Below, one piece after another: positions 10,036-19,844 of a stretch of DNA of 64,000 nt. Under the pieces are notes generated by a model that ran no database searches, had not been told where the DNA came from, and saw only the letters and a program-made list of their open reading frames with translations. This DNA comes from a bacterium YEK0313 (GTDB lineage: Bacteria; Pseudomonadota; Alphaproteobacteria; Rhizobiales; Phreatobacteraceae): positions 1,723,501 through 1,787,500 of the forward strand of contig CCMO02000001.1 in assembly GCA_000751295.2 (NCBI GenBank), in the 5' to 3' direction. The position numbers were made by a program, and so were the translations under genes. Each line of letters opens with the position of its first letter. Position 1 is the first letter of the stretch.

Positions 10036-10433
10036 TGTTCGTCGACACTTCGGCGATCGTAGCGATCCTGGCAAAGGAAGCCGATGCCGATTTCTTTGCC
10101 CTCAAGCTCGCCGCGGCAGGGCAATGCTACACATCCGGGCTCGTCATTTTGGAAGCCGCCATGCGGCTCGCCAGCCTGCTCCAGATCGACCCAAGAGAGG
10201 TCGAGATCGACATTCAGCGTCTGCTCACGGAGGCAAACATTTCCGTCGTCGCTATCGACGCAGGCATCGCCAGGCAGGCGGTCGCAGCCTTCGCACTCTA
10301 TGGCAAAGGGCGCGGCCATCCGGCCCAACTCAATCTCGCCGACTGCATGTCGTACGCATGCGCGAAAGCTTATCGGGCGCCGCTTCTGTTCAAAGGCAAT
10401 GATTTTTCCCAAACCGATATCGCGGCGGCCTGA
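10035..10433 (+). CDS. VapC-type PIN-domain ribonuclease toxin
   Basis: A 132-residue PIN-domain protein, presumably a Mg-dependent endoribonuclease neutralised by the upstream antitoxin. The acidic site is complete: Asp4 (FVDTSAIVAIL), Glu40 (LVILEAAMRL), Asp103 (NLADCMSYA) and Asp123 (FKGNDF). The start is the ATG overlapping the antitoxin stop. Families of this type often cleave initiator tRNA, but the target here is not deducible. It is followed by a short gap and the convergent hemW. Confidence 0.9.
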   Translation: MFVDTSAIVAILAKEADADFFALKLAAAGQCYTSGLVILEAAMRLASLLQIDPREVEIDIQRLLTEANISVVAIDAGIARQAVAAFALYGKGRGHPAQLNLADCMSYACAKAYRAPLLFKGNDFSQTDIAAA

Positions 10434-10498
10434 CGGATTGTGATGTCCCGGCTCGCGGGCGACATAGGGGTAGCGCCCGGACCTCTCGGCCGCTGCCA

Positions 10499-11680
10499 TC
10501 ACATCGAAAGGTCGGCAACGACGGCGTCGAGCACTGGAAACCCCCGCGCCGTCACCTTCAGCCGGTCGCCCGCCATCCGCGCGACCAGGCCCTCGCCTTC
10601 CAGAAAAGCGATGCGCCCGGGATCAAGCACCCGGCCGGACAGGGCTTCGTACCGTTTGAGGTCGATGCCTTCGGCAAGCCTCAGGCCCATGACCAGGAAC
10701 TCGTCGACGGTCTCCTCCTGGACAAGGCGCTCCTCTTCGATGATCCCCGAGCCCTCGGTTTCGACGAGGCCCGCCCAGGTTTCGGGATGCCGCTCGGTCG
10801 AGGTCGCGATGCGGCCATTGCCGAGGGTCAGCCGGCCATGCGCGCCGGGGCCGACCCCGACGAAGTCGCCCGAGCGCCAGTAGATCAGGTTGTGCCGGCA
10901 TTCGGCGCCAGGCCGGGCGTGGTTGGAAATCTCATAGGCAGGCAGGCCGGCGCCCCTGCAGATGTCCTGCGTCAGGTCGTAGAGCGTACGCCCCATGTCG
11001 GCGTCCGGCATGGCAAGCTTGCCCGCCTTGTGCAGCGCTTCGAACACGGTGCCCGGCTCGATGGTGAGCTGGTAGAGCGAGAGATGCTCGGCCGCCTCGC
11101 CGATGGCGCGCTCCAGCTCCGCCGCCCAGGCCTCCGGCGTCTGGCCCGGCCGGGCATAGATGAGGTCGAAGGAATAACGGTCGAAATGGCGCCGCGCGAT
11201 CTCGACCGCCCGCAGCGCCTCGTCGACCGAATGCATGCGCCCGAGGCTCTTCAGATCGGCATCGTCGAGCGCCTGGACGCCGAGCGAGACGCGGTTGACG
11301 CCGGCGGCGCGGAAGCCGCGGAAGCGCTCGGCCTCGACGCTGGTCGGATTGGCCTCCAGCGTCACCTCGCAATCGGCGGCGACCGGCCAGAGCGCCGCGA
11401 TGCGGTCGAGGATCGCACCGACCGTCTCCGGCCGCATCAGCGAGGGCGTGCCGCCGCCGAGGAAGATCGAGGAGACGGTCCGCCCCGGCACGCGCGCCGC
11501 CGCCGACCCGAGCTCGCGCGCGAAGGCCGCGACGAAACGGTCCTGGTCCGGCGCGACATGGCGGACGTGGCTGTTGAAGTCGCAATAGGGGCATTTCGAC
11601 GCGCAGAACGGCCAGTGCACGTAGATGCCGAAGCCGGAATCGCCAGCGCCGCCGCTGCCGGGGGGTCGAAAAGCCGTCAT
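10499..11680 (-). CDS. hemW: Radical SAM heme chaperone HemW
   Basis: A 393-residue radical SAM protein of the HemN-like family. The cluster motif is C26-x3-C30-x2-C33 (HWPFCASKCPYCDF), followed by GGGTPSL and the HemN C-terminal domain. HemW members lack the extra N-terminal sequence of true HemN coproporphyrinogen dehydrogenases and deliver heme to respiratory enzymes. That it is HemW rather than HemN rests on length and on linkage to rdgB. It lies 9 bases downstream of rdgB in a probable rph-rdgB-hemW operon. Confidence 0.92.
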   Translation of the reverse strand: MTAFRPPGSGGAGDSGFGIYVHWPFCASKCPYCDFNSHVRHVAPDQDRFVAAFARELGSAAARVPGRTVSSIFLGGGTPSLMRPETVGAILDRIAALWPVAADCEVTLEANPTSVEAERFRGFRAAGVNRVSLGVQALDDADLKSLGRMHSVDEALRAVEIARRHFDRYSFDLIYARPGQTPEAWAAELERAIGEAAEHLSLYQLTIEPGTVFEALHKAGKLAMPDADMGRTLYDLTQDICRGAGLPAYEISNHARPGAECRHNLIYWRSGDFVGVGPGAHGRLTLGNGRIATSTERHPETWAGLVETEGSGIIEEERLVQEETVDEFLVMGLRLAEGIDLKRYEALSGRVLDPGRIAFLEGEGLVARMAGDRLKVTARGFPVLDAVVADLSM

Positions 11681-11689
11681 GGCGTGAAG

Positions 11690-12337
11690 TTAAGCCTTGT
11701 CGCCGGACTTTTCGAGGACCGCCTCGGCAAGCCGCAGGAAGGCCCGGGCGCGATGCGACAGACCCTCGCCATGCGGCGGCAGGCCGTGCTTCACCTGCCG
11801 GTCGATCTCCCCGAAGGTCTTGGTGAAGCCGTCGGGAACAAACATCGGGTCGTAGCCGAAACCTTGCGCGCCGCGGGGGGGCCAGGCGAGCGTGCCGAAG
11901 ACGCGGCCTTCGAAGATGGCTTCCTCGCCGTCCGGCCAAGTCAGCGCGATGGCCGAAACGAAATGGCCCCGGGCGCCGGCGGTCGCGACGCCGCGCAGCG
12001 CGAGTTCCCGGTCGACACGCGCCATCGCCGCCGCGAAATCGCGCGGCTGGCCGGCCCAATCGGCGGTGAACAGGCCGGGCGCGCCGTCGAGCGCCTCGAT
12101 GGCGAGGCCGGAATCGTCGGCGACGGCGGCGAGGCCGGTGGCGGCTGTCGCGGCGCGGGCCTTGATCAGCGCGTTCTCGGCATAGAGCGTGCCGGTCTCG
12201 GCCGGCTCGGGCAGGCCGAGCTCGCCCGCCGAGACGAGCTCGACGCCATGGGGCCCGAGCAGGTCGCGAAACTCGTTGAGCTTGCCCGTGTTGTGGGTCG
12301 CCACCACCAGGCGGGTGCCGGGACCGAGCTTGCGCAT
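11690..12337 (-). CDS. rdgB: Non-canonical purine NTP pyrophosphatase (RdgB/HAM1)
   Basis: A 215-residue enzyme hydrolysing ITP, dITP and XTP to monophosphates, keeping deaminated purines out of nucleic acids. The landmarks are THNTGKLNEF near the N terminus, the catalytic ADDSGLAIEALDGAPG, and FGYDPMFVPDGFTKTFGE. The start MRKLGPGTRLVVATHN lies 1 base after the rph stop, so the pair is translationally coupled; longer open-frame residues upstream overlap rph and are not conserved. Confidence 0.96.
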   Translation of the reverse strand: MRKLGPGTRLVVATHNTGKLNEFRDLLGPHGVELVSAGELGLPEPAETGTLYAENALIKARAATAATGLAAVADDSGLAIEALDGAPGLFTADWAGQPRDFAAAMARVDRELALRGVATAGARGHFVSAIALTWPDGEEAIFEGRVFGTLAWPPRGAQGFGYDPMFVPDGFTKTFGEIDRQVKHGLPPHGEGLSHRARAFLRLAEAVLEKSGDKA

Positions 12338-12338
12338 G

Positions 12339-13052
12339 TCAGGCCACCGCCGTCTTCTGCAGGTCGACGAGCCTCGTGCAGCCGGCCTTGGCGAGCGCGA
12401 GGAGCTGCAGCAGCTCGCTCTCGGAAAACGGCGTCTTTTCGGCCGTGCCCTGGATCTCGACGATGCCGCCGCCACCGGTCAGCACGAAATTGGCGTCCGT
12501 CTCGGCTTCCGAATCCTCGGCATAGTCGAGATCGAGAACCGGCGTGCCGCGATAGATGCCGCAGGACACGGCCGCGACATGGTCCTTCAGCGGATTGGCC
12601 TTCACCATGTCGCGGGCCTTCATCCAGGCGATGCAGTCGTGCAGCGCCACCCAAGCGCCAGTGATCGCCGCCGTGCGGGTGCCGCCATCGGCCTGGATCA
12701 CGTCGCAGTCGACGGTGATCTGGCGCTCGCCGAGCGCCGGCAGGTCGACGATCGTGCGCAGCGCCCGGCCGATCAGCCGCTGGATCTCCATGGTGCGGCC
12801 GGTCGGCTTGCCGGCGCTCGATTCCCGGCGCGTGCGCTCGAGCGTCGCGCGCGGCAGCATGGCATATTCGGCGGTGACCCAGCCGCGGCCCTGGCCGCGC
12901 AGCCAGGCCGGCGGCTTTTCCTCGAGGCTGGCCGTGCACAGGACGTGGGTATTGCCGAATTTCACGAAACAGGAGCCCTCGGCATAGCGGGCGACCGCGC
13001 GTTCGAGCGAGACAGGGCGCAGCGCGTCGGGCGCGCGTTTGGAGGGACGCAT
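12339..13052 (-). CDS. rph: Ribonuclease PH
   Basis: A 237-residue phosphorolytic exonuclease that trims tRNA 3' ends. It is full length, with MRPSKRAPDALRPVSLE at the start, the RNA-binding RRESSAGKPTGRTMEIQRL loop, CDVIQADGGTRTAAITG, and the C-terminal GTAEKTPFSESEL. It is the first gene of the rph-rdgB-hemW operon and diverges from hrcA over a 145-bp gap, a conserved alphaproteobacterial arrangement. Confidence 0.98.
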   Translation of the reverse strand: MRPSKRAPDALRPVSLERAVARYAEGSCFVKFGNTHVLCTASLEEKPPAWLRGQGRGWVTAEYAMLPRATLERTRRESSAGKPTGRTMEIQRLIGRALRTIVDLPALGERQITVDCDVIQADGGTRTAAITGAWVALHDCIAWMKARDMVKANPLKDHVAAVSCGIYRGTPVLDLDYAEDSEAETDANFVLTGGGGIVEIQGTAEKTPFSESELLQLLALAKAGCTRLVDLQKTAVA

Positions 13053-13197
13053 GGCGGTTTTCTCGGATCAATGGAACAGCGGTTCTTACGGCGAGCCGGG
13101 CCGAAGAACAAGGACAAGGCATGGTCCACATGCCCCGGGCGGCTTGATCCGGCCGGCCGAACCGCCCAAATTCGGGGGGTCAGGAGGCTAACGAACC

Positions 13198-14280
13198 TTG
13201 TCCGCCGATATTCCGCATCTGCCGGCCAGTCTCTCCACGCTCGCCCAGCTCGACGAGCGCTCGCGCGAGATCTTTCGCCAGATCGTCGAGAGCTATCTTG
13301 CGACCGGCGAGCCGGTCGGCTCGCGCAATCTGTCGCGCCTCCTGCCGATGACCCTGTCGCCGGCCTCGATCCGCAATGTCATGCACGATCTCGAGGAGGC
13401 GGGCCTCATCTTTGCGCCGCATACCTCGGCCGGCCGCCTGCCCACCGAAAGCGGACTGCGGTTCTTCGTCGATGCGCTGATGCAGTTCGGCGACCTCGCC
13501 GAAGCCGAGCGCAACGCCATCGAGGCGCAGGTCGCAGCCTCCGGCACCGAGCGGTCGCTGGAAACCGTGCTGGCCGACGCCTCGCAACTGCTCTCGGGCA
13601 TGTCCCGCGGGGCTGGCGTGGTGCTGACCTCGAAGTCGAACGCCCGGCTGAAACATGTCGAATTCGTCCGGCTCGAGCCGGAAAAGGCGCTGGTCGTGCT
13701 GGTTTCCGAGGACGGCCAGGTGGAGAACCGGATCGTCCCGATCGCCCCGGGCCTGCCGCCTTCGGCCCTGGTGGAAGCCTCCAACTTCCTCAATGCGCGC
13801 ATTCGCGGCCGAACGCTCGCCGAAGCGCGGCTGGAACTGCAGCAGGGGCTGGCGGCAGCGCGGGCCGAGCTCGACGAGCTCACCCAGAAGCTGGTCGAGG
13901 CGGGCCTTGCCTCCTGGTCGGGCGGCGATCCGGGCGACCGCCGCCTGATCGTGCGCGGCCAGGCCAATCTGCTCGGCGATCTCAAGGCGATCGAGGACCT
14001 GGAGCGGATCCGCCTCCTGTTCGATGACCTGGAATCGAAACGCGATCTCGTCGACCTGCTCGACCGCGCCGAGACGGCCGAGGGCGTGCGCATCTTCATC
14101 GGCTCGGAGAACAAGCTGTTCTCGCTGTCCGGGTCCTCGATGATCGTCGCGCCCTACCGCGACGGGCAGAGCCGCATCGTCGGCGTGCTCGGGGTGATCG
14201 GCCCGACGCGGCTCAACTATGCGCGCATCGTGCCGATGGTCGACTATACCGCCAAGGTGCTGTCCCGGCTGATCGGCTGA
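13198..14280 (+). CDS. hrcA: Heat-inducible transcription repressor HrcA
   Basis: A 360-residue repressor that in relatives binds CIRCE operators of groESL. It has an N-terminal winged helix (SREIFRQIVESYLATGEPVGSRNLSR and SPASIRNVMHDLEEAGLI), a GAF-like domain and the C-terminal VGVLGVIGPTRLNYARIVPMVDYTA signature. The start is taken as TTG at 13198, preceded by AGGAGG; no ATG in this frame gives the conserved N terminus. grpE, the usual downstream partner, is absent and is replaced by a VOC-family gene. Confidence 0.94.
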   Translation: MSADIPHLPASLSTLAQLDERSREIFRQIVESYLATGEPVGSRNLSRLLPMTLSPASIRNVMHDLEEAGLIFAPHTSAGRLPTESGLRFFVDALMQFGDLAEAERNAIEAQVAASGTERSLETVLADASQLLSGMSRGAGVVLTSKSNARLKHVEFVRLEPEKALVVLVSEDGQVENRIVPIAPGLPPSALVEASNFLNARIRGRTLAEARLELQQGLAAARAELDELTQKLVEAGLASWSGGDPGDRRLIVRGQANLLGDLKAIEDLERIRLLFDDLESKRDLVDLLDRAETAEGVRIFIGSENKLFSLSGSSMIVAPYRDGQSRIVGVLGVIGPTRLNYARIVPMVDYTAKVLSRLIG

Positions 14281-14373
14281 CCCGCCGCATTTCCGCCCGC
14301 CGGGGATCGGACGATGGCCTGCCGGCGATCCGCCGGCGTGAGCCAGGCAGCGCCAGTGTCGCGGGAGGCCGGA

Positions 14374-14760
14374 ATGCACGGCAAGTTCAACTGGAACGAG
14401 CTGATGACCGACGACGTCGAGAAGGCCAAGGCCTTCTATGCCGCAACCGTCGGGTGGACCTACCAGAAATTTCCCATGCCGGATGCCGAGTACTGGATCG
14501 CCCATGCGACGGACGGCACGCCGGCGGCCGGCATCATGTCGATGCCGCCGGACGATCCCGAGGCGATGCCGGGCTGGCTCTGCTATGTCGAGGTCGACAA
14601 TGTCGACGAGCGCTGCCGCGGGGTGGCGGGGGCCGGCGGCGAGGTGCTGCAGGAGCCCTTCGATATTCCCGGCGTCGGGCGCATCGCCATCGTCAGCGAT
14701 ACCGCCGGCGCGATCATCGGCTGGCTGACCCCGGCGGCCGCGCCCAATGCCGCGGCCTGA
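14374..14760 (+). CDS. VOC-family (glyoxalase-fold) protein
   Basis: A 128-residue vicinal-oxygen-chelate fold protein: MHGKFNWNELMTDDVEKAKAFY, a GWTYQ strand, a P-rich loop, then CYVEVDNVDERC and a second half ending in IVSDTAGAIIGWLTP. Such single-module proteins often bind small ligands or antibiotics or act as isomerases or dioxygenases. Its E/H metal-ligand set is incomplete by eye, so no reaction is assigned. The start was chosen for the GGGAGG site upstream of ATGCACGG. It lies 93 bases downstream of hrcA. Confidence 0.8.
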   Translation: MHGKFNWNELMTDDVEKAKAFYAATVGWTYQKFPMPDAEYWIAHATDGTPAAGIMSMPPDDPEAMPGWLCYVEVDNVDERCRGVAGAGGEVLQEPFDIPGVGRIAIVSDTAGAIIGWLTPAAAPNAAA

Positions 14761-14765
14761 GCGCG

Positions 14766-15617
14766 TCAGTTGCGGTGCCGCCGGCTCGTCTGGGTTTCCG
14801 GCGTCGCAGCGACGCGCGCCTCGAGCGCGGCGGCACGCGCCTCGGTATATTTCAGGGCGCAATAGCCGAGGCCGGCATCGGTCGTGCCGTAATTGCGGCA
14901 GACCCTCTCGCGATTGGCCCCGAAGCCGGCCTGCTCGCTGAGGAAGGTCCGGCCTTCCGGTGTCGTTCTCAGCCGCTGCTGCAGGGTCCGGCGCGCCGCG
15001 TTGAGGCGGCGATCGGCGGCGCCGCGCGCCCGCTCGACTTCGGCTTCGGGCGGCATTTCGCGGTCGACGGGCCCCCAGAGGCCGGTCGGATCGACCTGGC
15101 AATCCTCGGTGAACCGGCAGGCGCCGCCGGGCGCCGAGACGATCGCGGCATCCGACAGGAGATCGATCACCATGGTGCAGCCCGGGAAGGACGCCTCGAA
15201 GCGCGACAGCCCGTCGGGCCGGCCGAGCGGCGTCAAGGTCACCACCTGGCCGGCATTCAGATCCGGCGTGCATATGCTGCGGATGTCGTTGCCGCGCCGG
15301 CCAACGCCGGTCGCCGCGATGGTGAAGACCGGCTGGGCCGGCGTGCCGCCGCGGGTAATGACCATGGAGCCCTGCTGGCCGAGGAAGCGCAGGGTGCGCC
15401 CGGGCAGCGTCTCCTCGCCACGGCGCGGCGGCGGGCCGGGCGAGGAGCGGCTCGCCGAGGAAACCCCGCCGCCGCGATGGCTCGGCGCGCTGGACGGCGA
15501 GACGCCGCCGCGCGGCGTCGGCGCCGTGGCGCCGGGCAATTGCAGCTGCGCGTGAGCCTCCATGCCGCCGAAAGCGGTCAGGGCGGAAATCGCCAGAAGG
15601 AGGACGAGACGCGTCAT
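14766..15617 (-). CDS. Secreted protein with LprI/DUF1311-like C terminus
   Basis: A protein of about 283 residues with a Sec signal peptide (MTRLVLLLAISALTAFGGMEAHA, cleavage near AHA-QL). A Pro/Ser/Arg-rich linker is followed by a central beta-rich region with cysteines (ICTPDLNAG, FPGCTMVIDLL). A C-terminal helical segment, RVCRNYGTTDAGLGYCALKYTEARAAAL, resembles the lysozyme-inhibitor LprI/DUF1311 type. The start MTRLVLL is preferred over MSDPSM five codons upstream because it begins the signal peptide. It is convergent with the VOC gene. Confidence 0.72.
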   Translation of the reverse strand: MTRLVLLLAISALTAFGGMEAHAQLQLPGATAPTPRGGVSPSSAPSHRGGGVSSASRSSPGPPPRRGEETLPGRTLRFLGQQGSMVITRGGTPAQPVFTIAATGVGRRGNDIRSICTPDLNAGQVVTLTPLGRPDGLSRFEASFPGCTMVIDLLSDAAIVSAPGGACRFTEDCQVDPTGLWGPVDREMPPEAEVERARGAADRRLNAARRTLQQRLRTTPEGRTFLSEQAGFGANRERVCRNYGTTDAGLGYCALKYTEARAAALEARVAATPETQTSRRHRN

Positions 15618-15828
15618 CGAGGGGTCCGACAAAGAAGATAACCTTTGTCACATAGCGCGGCGGAACAGCCGGGTCACGTCGCGTGAGGTGCAGGGCTGCG
15701 CGTCGGCGGGGCATTGTTGCCGTTGCGCCGCAGTTGTCCGTTGGGAGGGGCCGGCCCACCGCCCTGTCCCGGGCTCCGGCGGAGGCCCGAAGGGATCGTG
15801 AATTCCCGGCTGCGATGCAAGCGCAGTT

Positions 15829-15857
15829 CTTGCATGCGGAAAAGCCTGTCCCTATAT
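15829..15857 (+). promoter_or_regulatory. Sigma-32 (RpoH) promoter of dnaK
   Basis: CTTG at 15829-15832, an 18-base spacer, then CCTATAT at 15851-15857 followed by CG. This matches the alphaproteobacterial heat-shock consensus CTTG-N17-18-CYTATNTNG at every fixed position. It lies about 170 bases upstream of the dnaK ATG. The rest of the roughly 410-bp gap from 15618 holds no convincing gene and no CIRCE inverted repeat. Confidence 0.8.
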
Positions 15858-16031
15858 CGCCAGCAACCAATGAAAGCGGCGCGTTTTGCTGCTTTCGTTT
15901 GCTTCAAACCCCCAGGACGAATAAGGGGTCGGCGCGCTTAAGTCCGGAGAGACCGGAATTGGTCCTTCCAAGCCTTGGTGCGTCAAGGGTGCTTCGGGCC
16001 CTGCCGATCCGCTTAGAGTGAGGAGAAGAAT

Positions 16032-17933
<1,902 letters not shown>

Positions 17934-17951
17934 CGGGACTTTCATCTTGCC

Positions 17952-17975
17952 GCCCGGGACGTCCGCGTCCCGGGC
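17952..17975 (+). terminator. Hairpin just after dnaK
   Basis: A perfect 10-bp stem (17952-17961 with 17966-17975, loop TCCG) lies 18 bases past the dnaK stop. It is followed by GTTCG rather than a T-run, so it may stabilise the dnaK mRNA or attenuate readthrough rather than act as a full terminator. Confidence 0.5.
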
Positions 17976-18092
17976 GTTCGATCAGGGGCCTCCGCGATGG
18001 CGATTGCCGACCGCGCCGCGACGCAGGGCGCAAAGCCGCTCCCGACAGGGACCGCGGCGCGGGGCGCCGAACCACGCGGCACCGCCTCTCAT

Positions 18093-18141
18093 GCGGCCTT
18101 CCGGCTGCCGTCCGCGACCGGCGCGGCAGCCGGAAGGCCGC
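18093..18141. repeat. 18-bp perfect inverted repeat between dnaK and dnaJ
   Basis: Arms 18093-18110 and 18124-18141 are perfectly complementary over 18 bp around a 13-base loop, all G/C-rich. The surrounding spacer (17934-18295) has no supported gene: an open frame at 17997-18284 is low-complexity Ala-rich and lacks a ribosome-binding site. The hairpin could decouple dnaK from dnaJ expression. Confidence 0.8.
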
Positions 18142-18295
18142 TTGCCGCCCCGTCGGCCGCGGTTGCATCTGCCGCTCCAAACGACGGCGCGGCGGTCGCA
18201 GGCCTTGACACGAGCCACGCTTCGCCGCTTTGCCTCTGGGCGAACACAACAGCTGCCGCTCCGGCGGCGTGCAGCCCCTGGTGATCAGAACGACG

Positions 18296-19432
18296 ATGTC
18301 CAAGCGCGACTATTACGACATTCTGGGATGCAGCCGTGATGCCGACGATGCCGCGCTGAAATCGGCCTTCCGCAAGAAGGCGATGCAATATCATCCCGAC
18401 CGCAACCCCAACAATGCCGAGGCCGAGCACAAGTTCAAGGAGCTGAACGAGGCCTATCAGGTTCTGTCCGACGGGCAGAAGCGGGCGGCCTACGACCGTT
18501 TCGGCCACCAGGCCTTCGAGAATGGCGGCGGCGGCCCGCAGGGTTTCGGCGGCGACTTCTCCTCGTCCATGTCCGACATTTTCGAGGAGCTGTTCGGCAT
18601 GGCCGGCGGCCGCCGGCGCGGCGCCGGCGGGCGCGAGCGCGGAGCCGACCTGCGCTACAACATGGAGATCACGCTGGAGGAGGCCTTCGACGGCAAGTCC
18701 GCCCAGCTGCGCATTCCGACCACGGCGACATGCGAGGTCTGCTCGGGTTCCGGCGCCAAGGCTGGCTCCAAGCCAAAGACCTGCGGCACCTGCGCCGGGC
18801 ACGGCCGCGTGCGCGCGAGCCAGGGCTTCTTCTCGGTCGAACGTACCTGCCCGACCTGCCAGGGCCGCGGCCAGGTGATCGAGGATCCCTGCACCAATTG
18901 CAGCGGCTCCGGCCGCGTGACCAAGGAACGCGTCCTGTCGGTGAATATTCCGGCCGGCGTCGAGGACGGCACCCGCATCAGGCTCGCCAACGAGGGCGAA
19001 GCCGGCTTCCGAGGCGGACCTTCCGGCGATCTCTACATCTTCCTGTCGATCCAGCCCCATTCCTTTTTCCAGCGCGACGGTCAGGATCTCTATTGCCGCG
19101 CGCCGATCTCGCTCGTCACCGCTGCACTCGGCGGCACCTTCGAGGTGCCGACCATCGACGGCGGCCGGGCGCAGGTGAAGGTCCCCGAGGGCACCCAGTC
19201 CGGCAAGCGCTTCCGCCTGACCGGCAAGGGCATGCCGGTGCTGCGCTCCAAGGTGGTCGGCGATCTCTACGTGCAGGTCGACGTGGAAACGCCGCGCAAC
19301 CTGACCAAGCGCCAGAAGGAGCTGCTCGCCGAGTTCGAGAAGGAAAGCTCGAAGGATACCCAGCCCGAGACGGCCGGCTTCTTCGCCAAGGCCAAGGCGT
19401 TCTGGGACGGGCTGGCGAGCAAGGACAACTGA
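18296..19432 (+). CDS. dnaJ: Chaperone protein DnaJ (Hsp40)
   Basis: A 378-residue type I Hsp40, co-chaperone stimulating DnaK ATP hydrolysis. The J domain has HPD at residues 33-35 (QYHPDRNPNN). A Gly/Phe-rich linker leads to four zinc-finger repeats of the CxxCxGxG type (CEVCSGSG, CGTCAGHG, CPTCQGRG, CTNCSGSG), then the two C-terminal beta domains. The start MSKRDYYDIL is fixed by homology; the ribosome-binding site is weak, so translation may be modest. The frame remains open upstream to 18230 without conserved residues. Confidence 0.98.
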   Translation: MSKRDYYDILGCSRDADDAALKSAFRKKAMQYHPDRNPNNAEAEHKFKELNEAYQVLSDGQKRAAYDRFGHQAFENGGGGPQGFGGDFSSSMSDIFEELFGMAGGRRRGAGGRERGADLRYNMEITLEEAFDGKSAQLRIPTTATCEVCSGSGAKAGSKPKTCGTCAGHGRVRASQGFFSVERTCPTCQGRGQVIEDPCTNCSGSGRVTKERVLSVNIPAGVEDGTRIRLANEGEAGFRGGPSGDLYIFLSIQPHSFFQRDGQDLYCRAPISLVTAALGGTFEVPTIDGGRAQVKVPEGTQSGKRFRLTGKGMPVLRSKVVGDLYVQVDVETPRNLTKRQKELLAEFEKESSKDTQPETAGFFAKAKAFWDGLASKDN

Positions 19433-19509
19433 GTCGCAACGGGCACGGGGACCGCCGGCTTGGCCGGCGACACCCGATGCCGGGCCCGCAGGCCCTGACG
19501 CCCATCGCT

Positions 19510-19791
19510 TCAGTGGTCGGACGGCTCGAGGTTGAGGTGCTGTTCGACGCGCCGCAGGCGCCTCTCCAGCTCGCTGATGAGCGAGCCATGGCCAACCACG
19601 ACCGAATGGTATTCGACCACGGTTCGCCGCAATCCGACGATCTGCTCGCCGAGTTCCTTGCGGGTGGCGGCGAGGTCGGCCTTGGTCGCCATCTGGCCAC
19701 GCATTTCTGTGATCTCGCCGCGCATATCGGTCATCTCGCCGCGCATCTCGCGCAGCAGATGAAGAACGAGATTGTCCGGCTCGGTGCTCAT
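19510..19791 (-). CDS. Short coiled-coil hypothetical protein
   Basis: A 93-residue protein that is almost entirely helical, with a repeated MRGE-x2-x-MRGE heptad pattern (REMRGEMTDMRGEITEMRGQM) followed by RRLRRVEQHLNLEPSDH. Similar short proteins are common and uncharacterised in Hyphomicrobiales. The GGGGGATATC site before ATGAGC supports the start. It is convergent with dnaJ and lies just downstream of rmuC on the same strand. Confidence 0.7.
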   Translation of the reverse strand: MSTEPDNLVLHLLREMRGEMTDMRGEITEMRGQMATKADLAATRKELGEQIVGLRRTVVEYHSVVVGHGSLISELERRLRRVEQHLNLEPSDH

Positions 19792-19844
19792 GATATCCCC
19801 CTATATCATTCGTTCGACCCGCTGCACAGAAGCGCCCAATCGGC

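Noticed and set aside
13053..16031. Search for a CIRCE element (TTAGCACTC-N9-GAGTGCTAA) near hrcA or dnaK
   Set aside because: None is visible on either strand in these gaps.
17997..18284. Ala-rich open frame between dnaK and dnaJ
   Set aside because: No ribosome-binding site, low complexity, and it spans a perfect 18-bp hairpin; better explained as a structured spacer.
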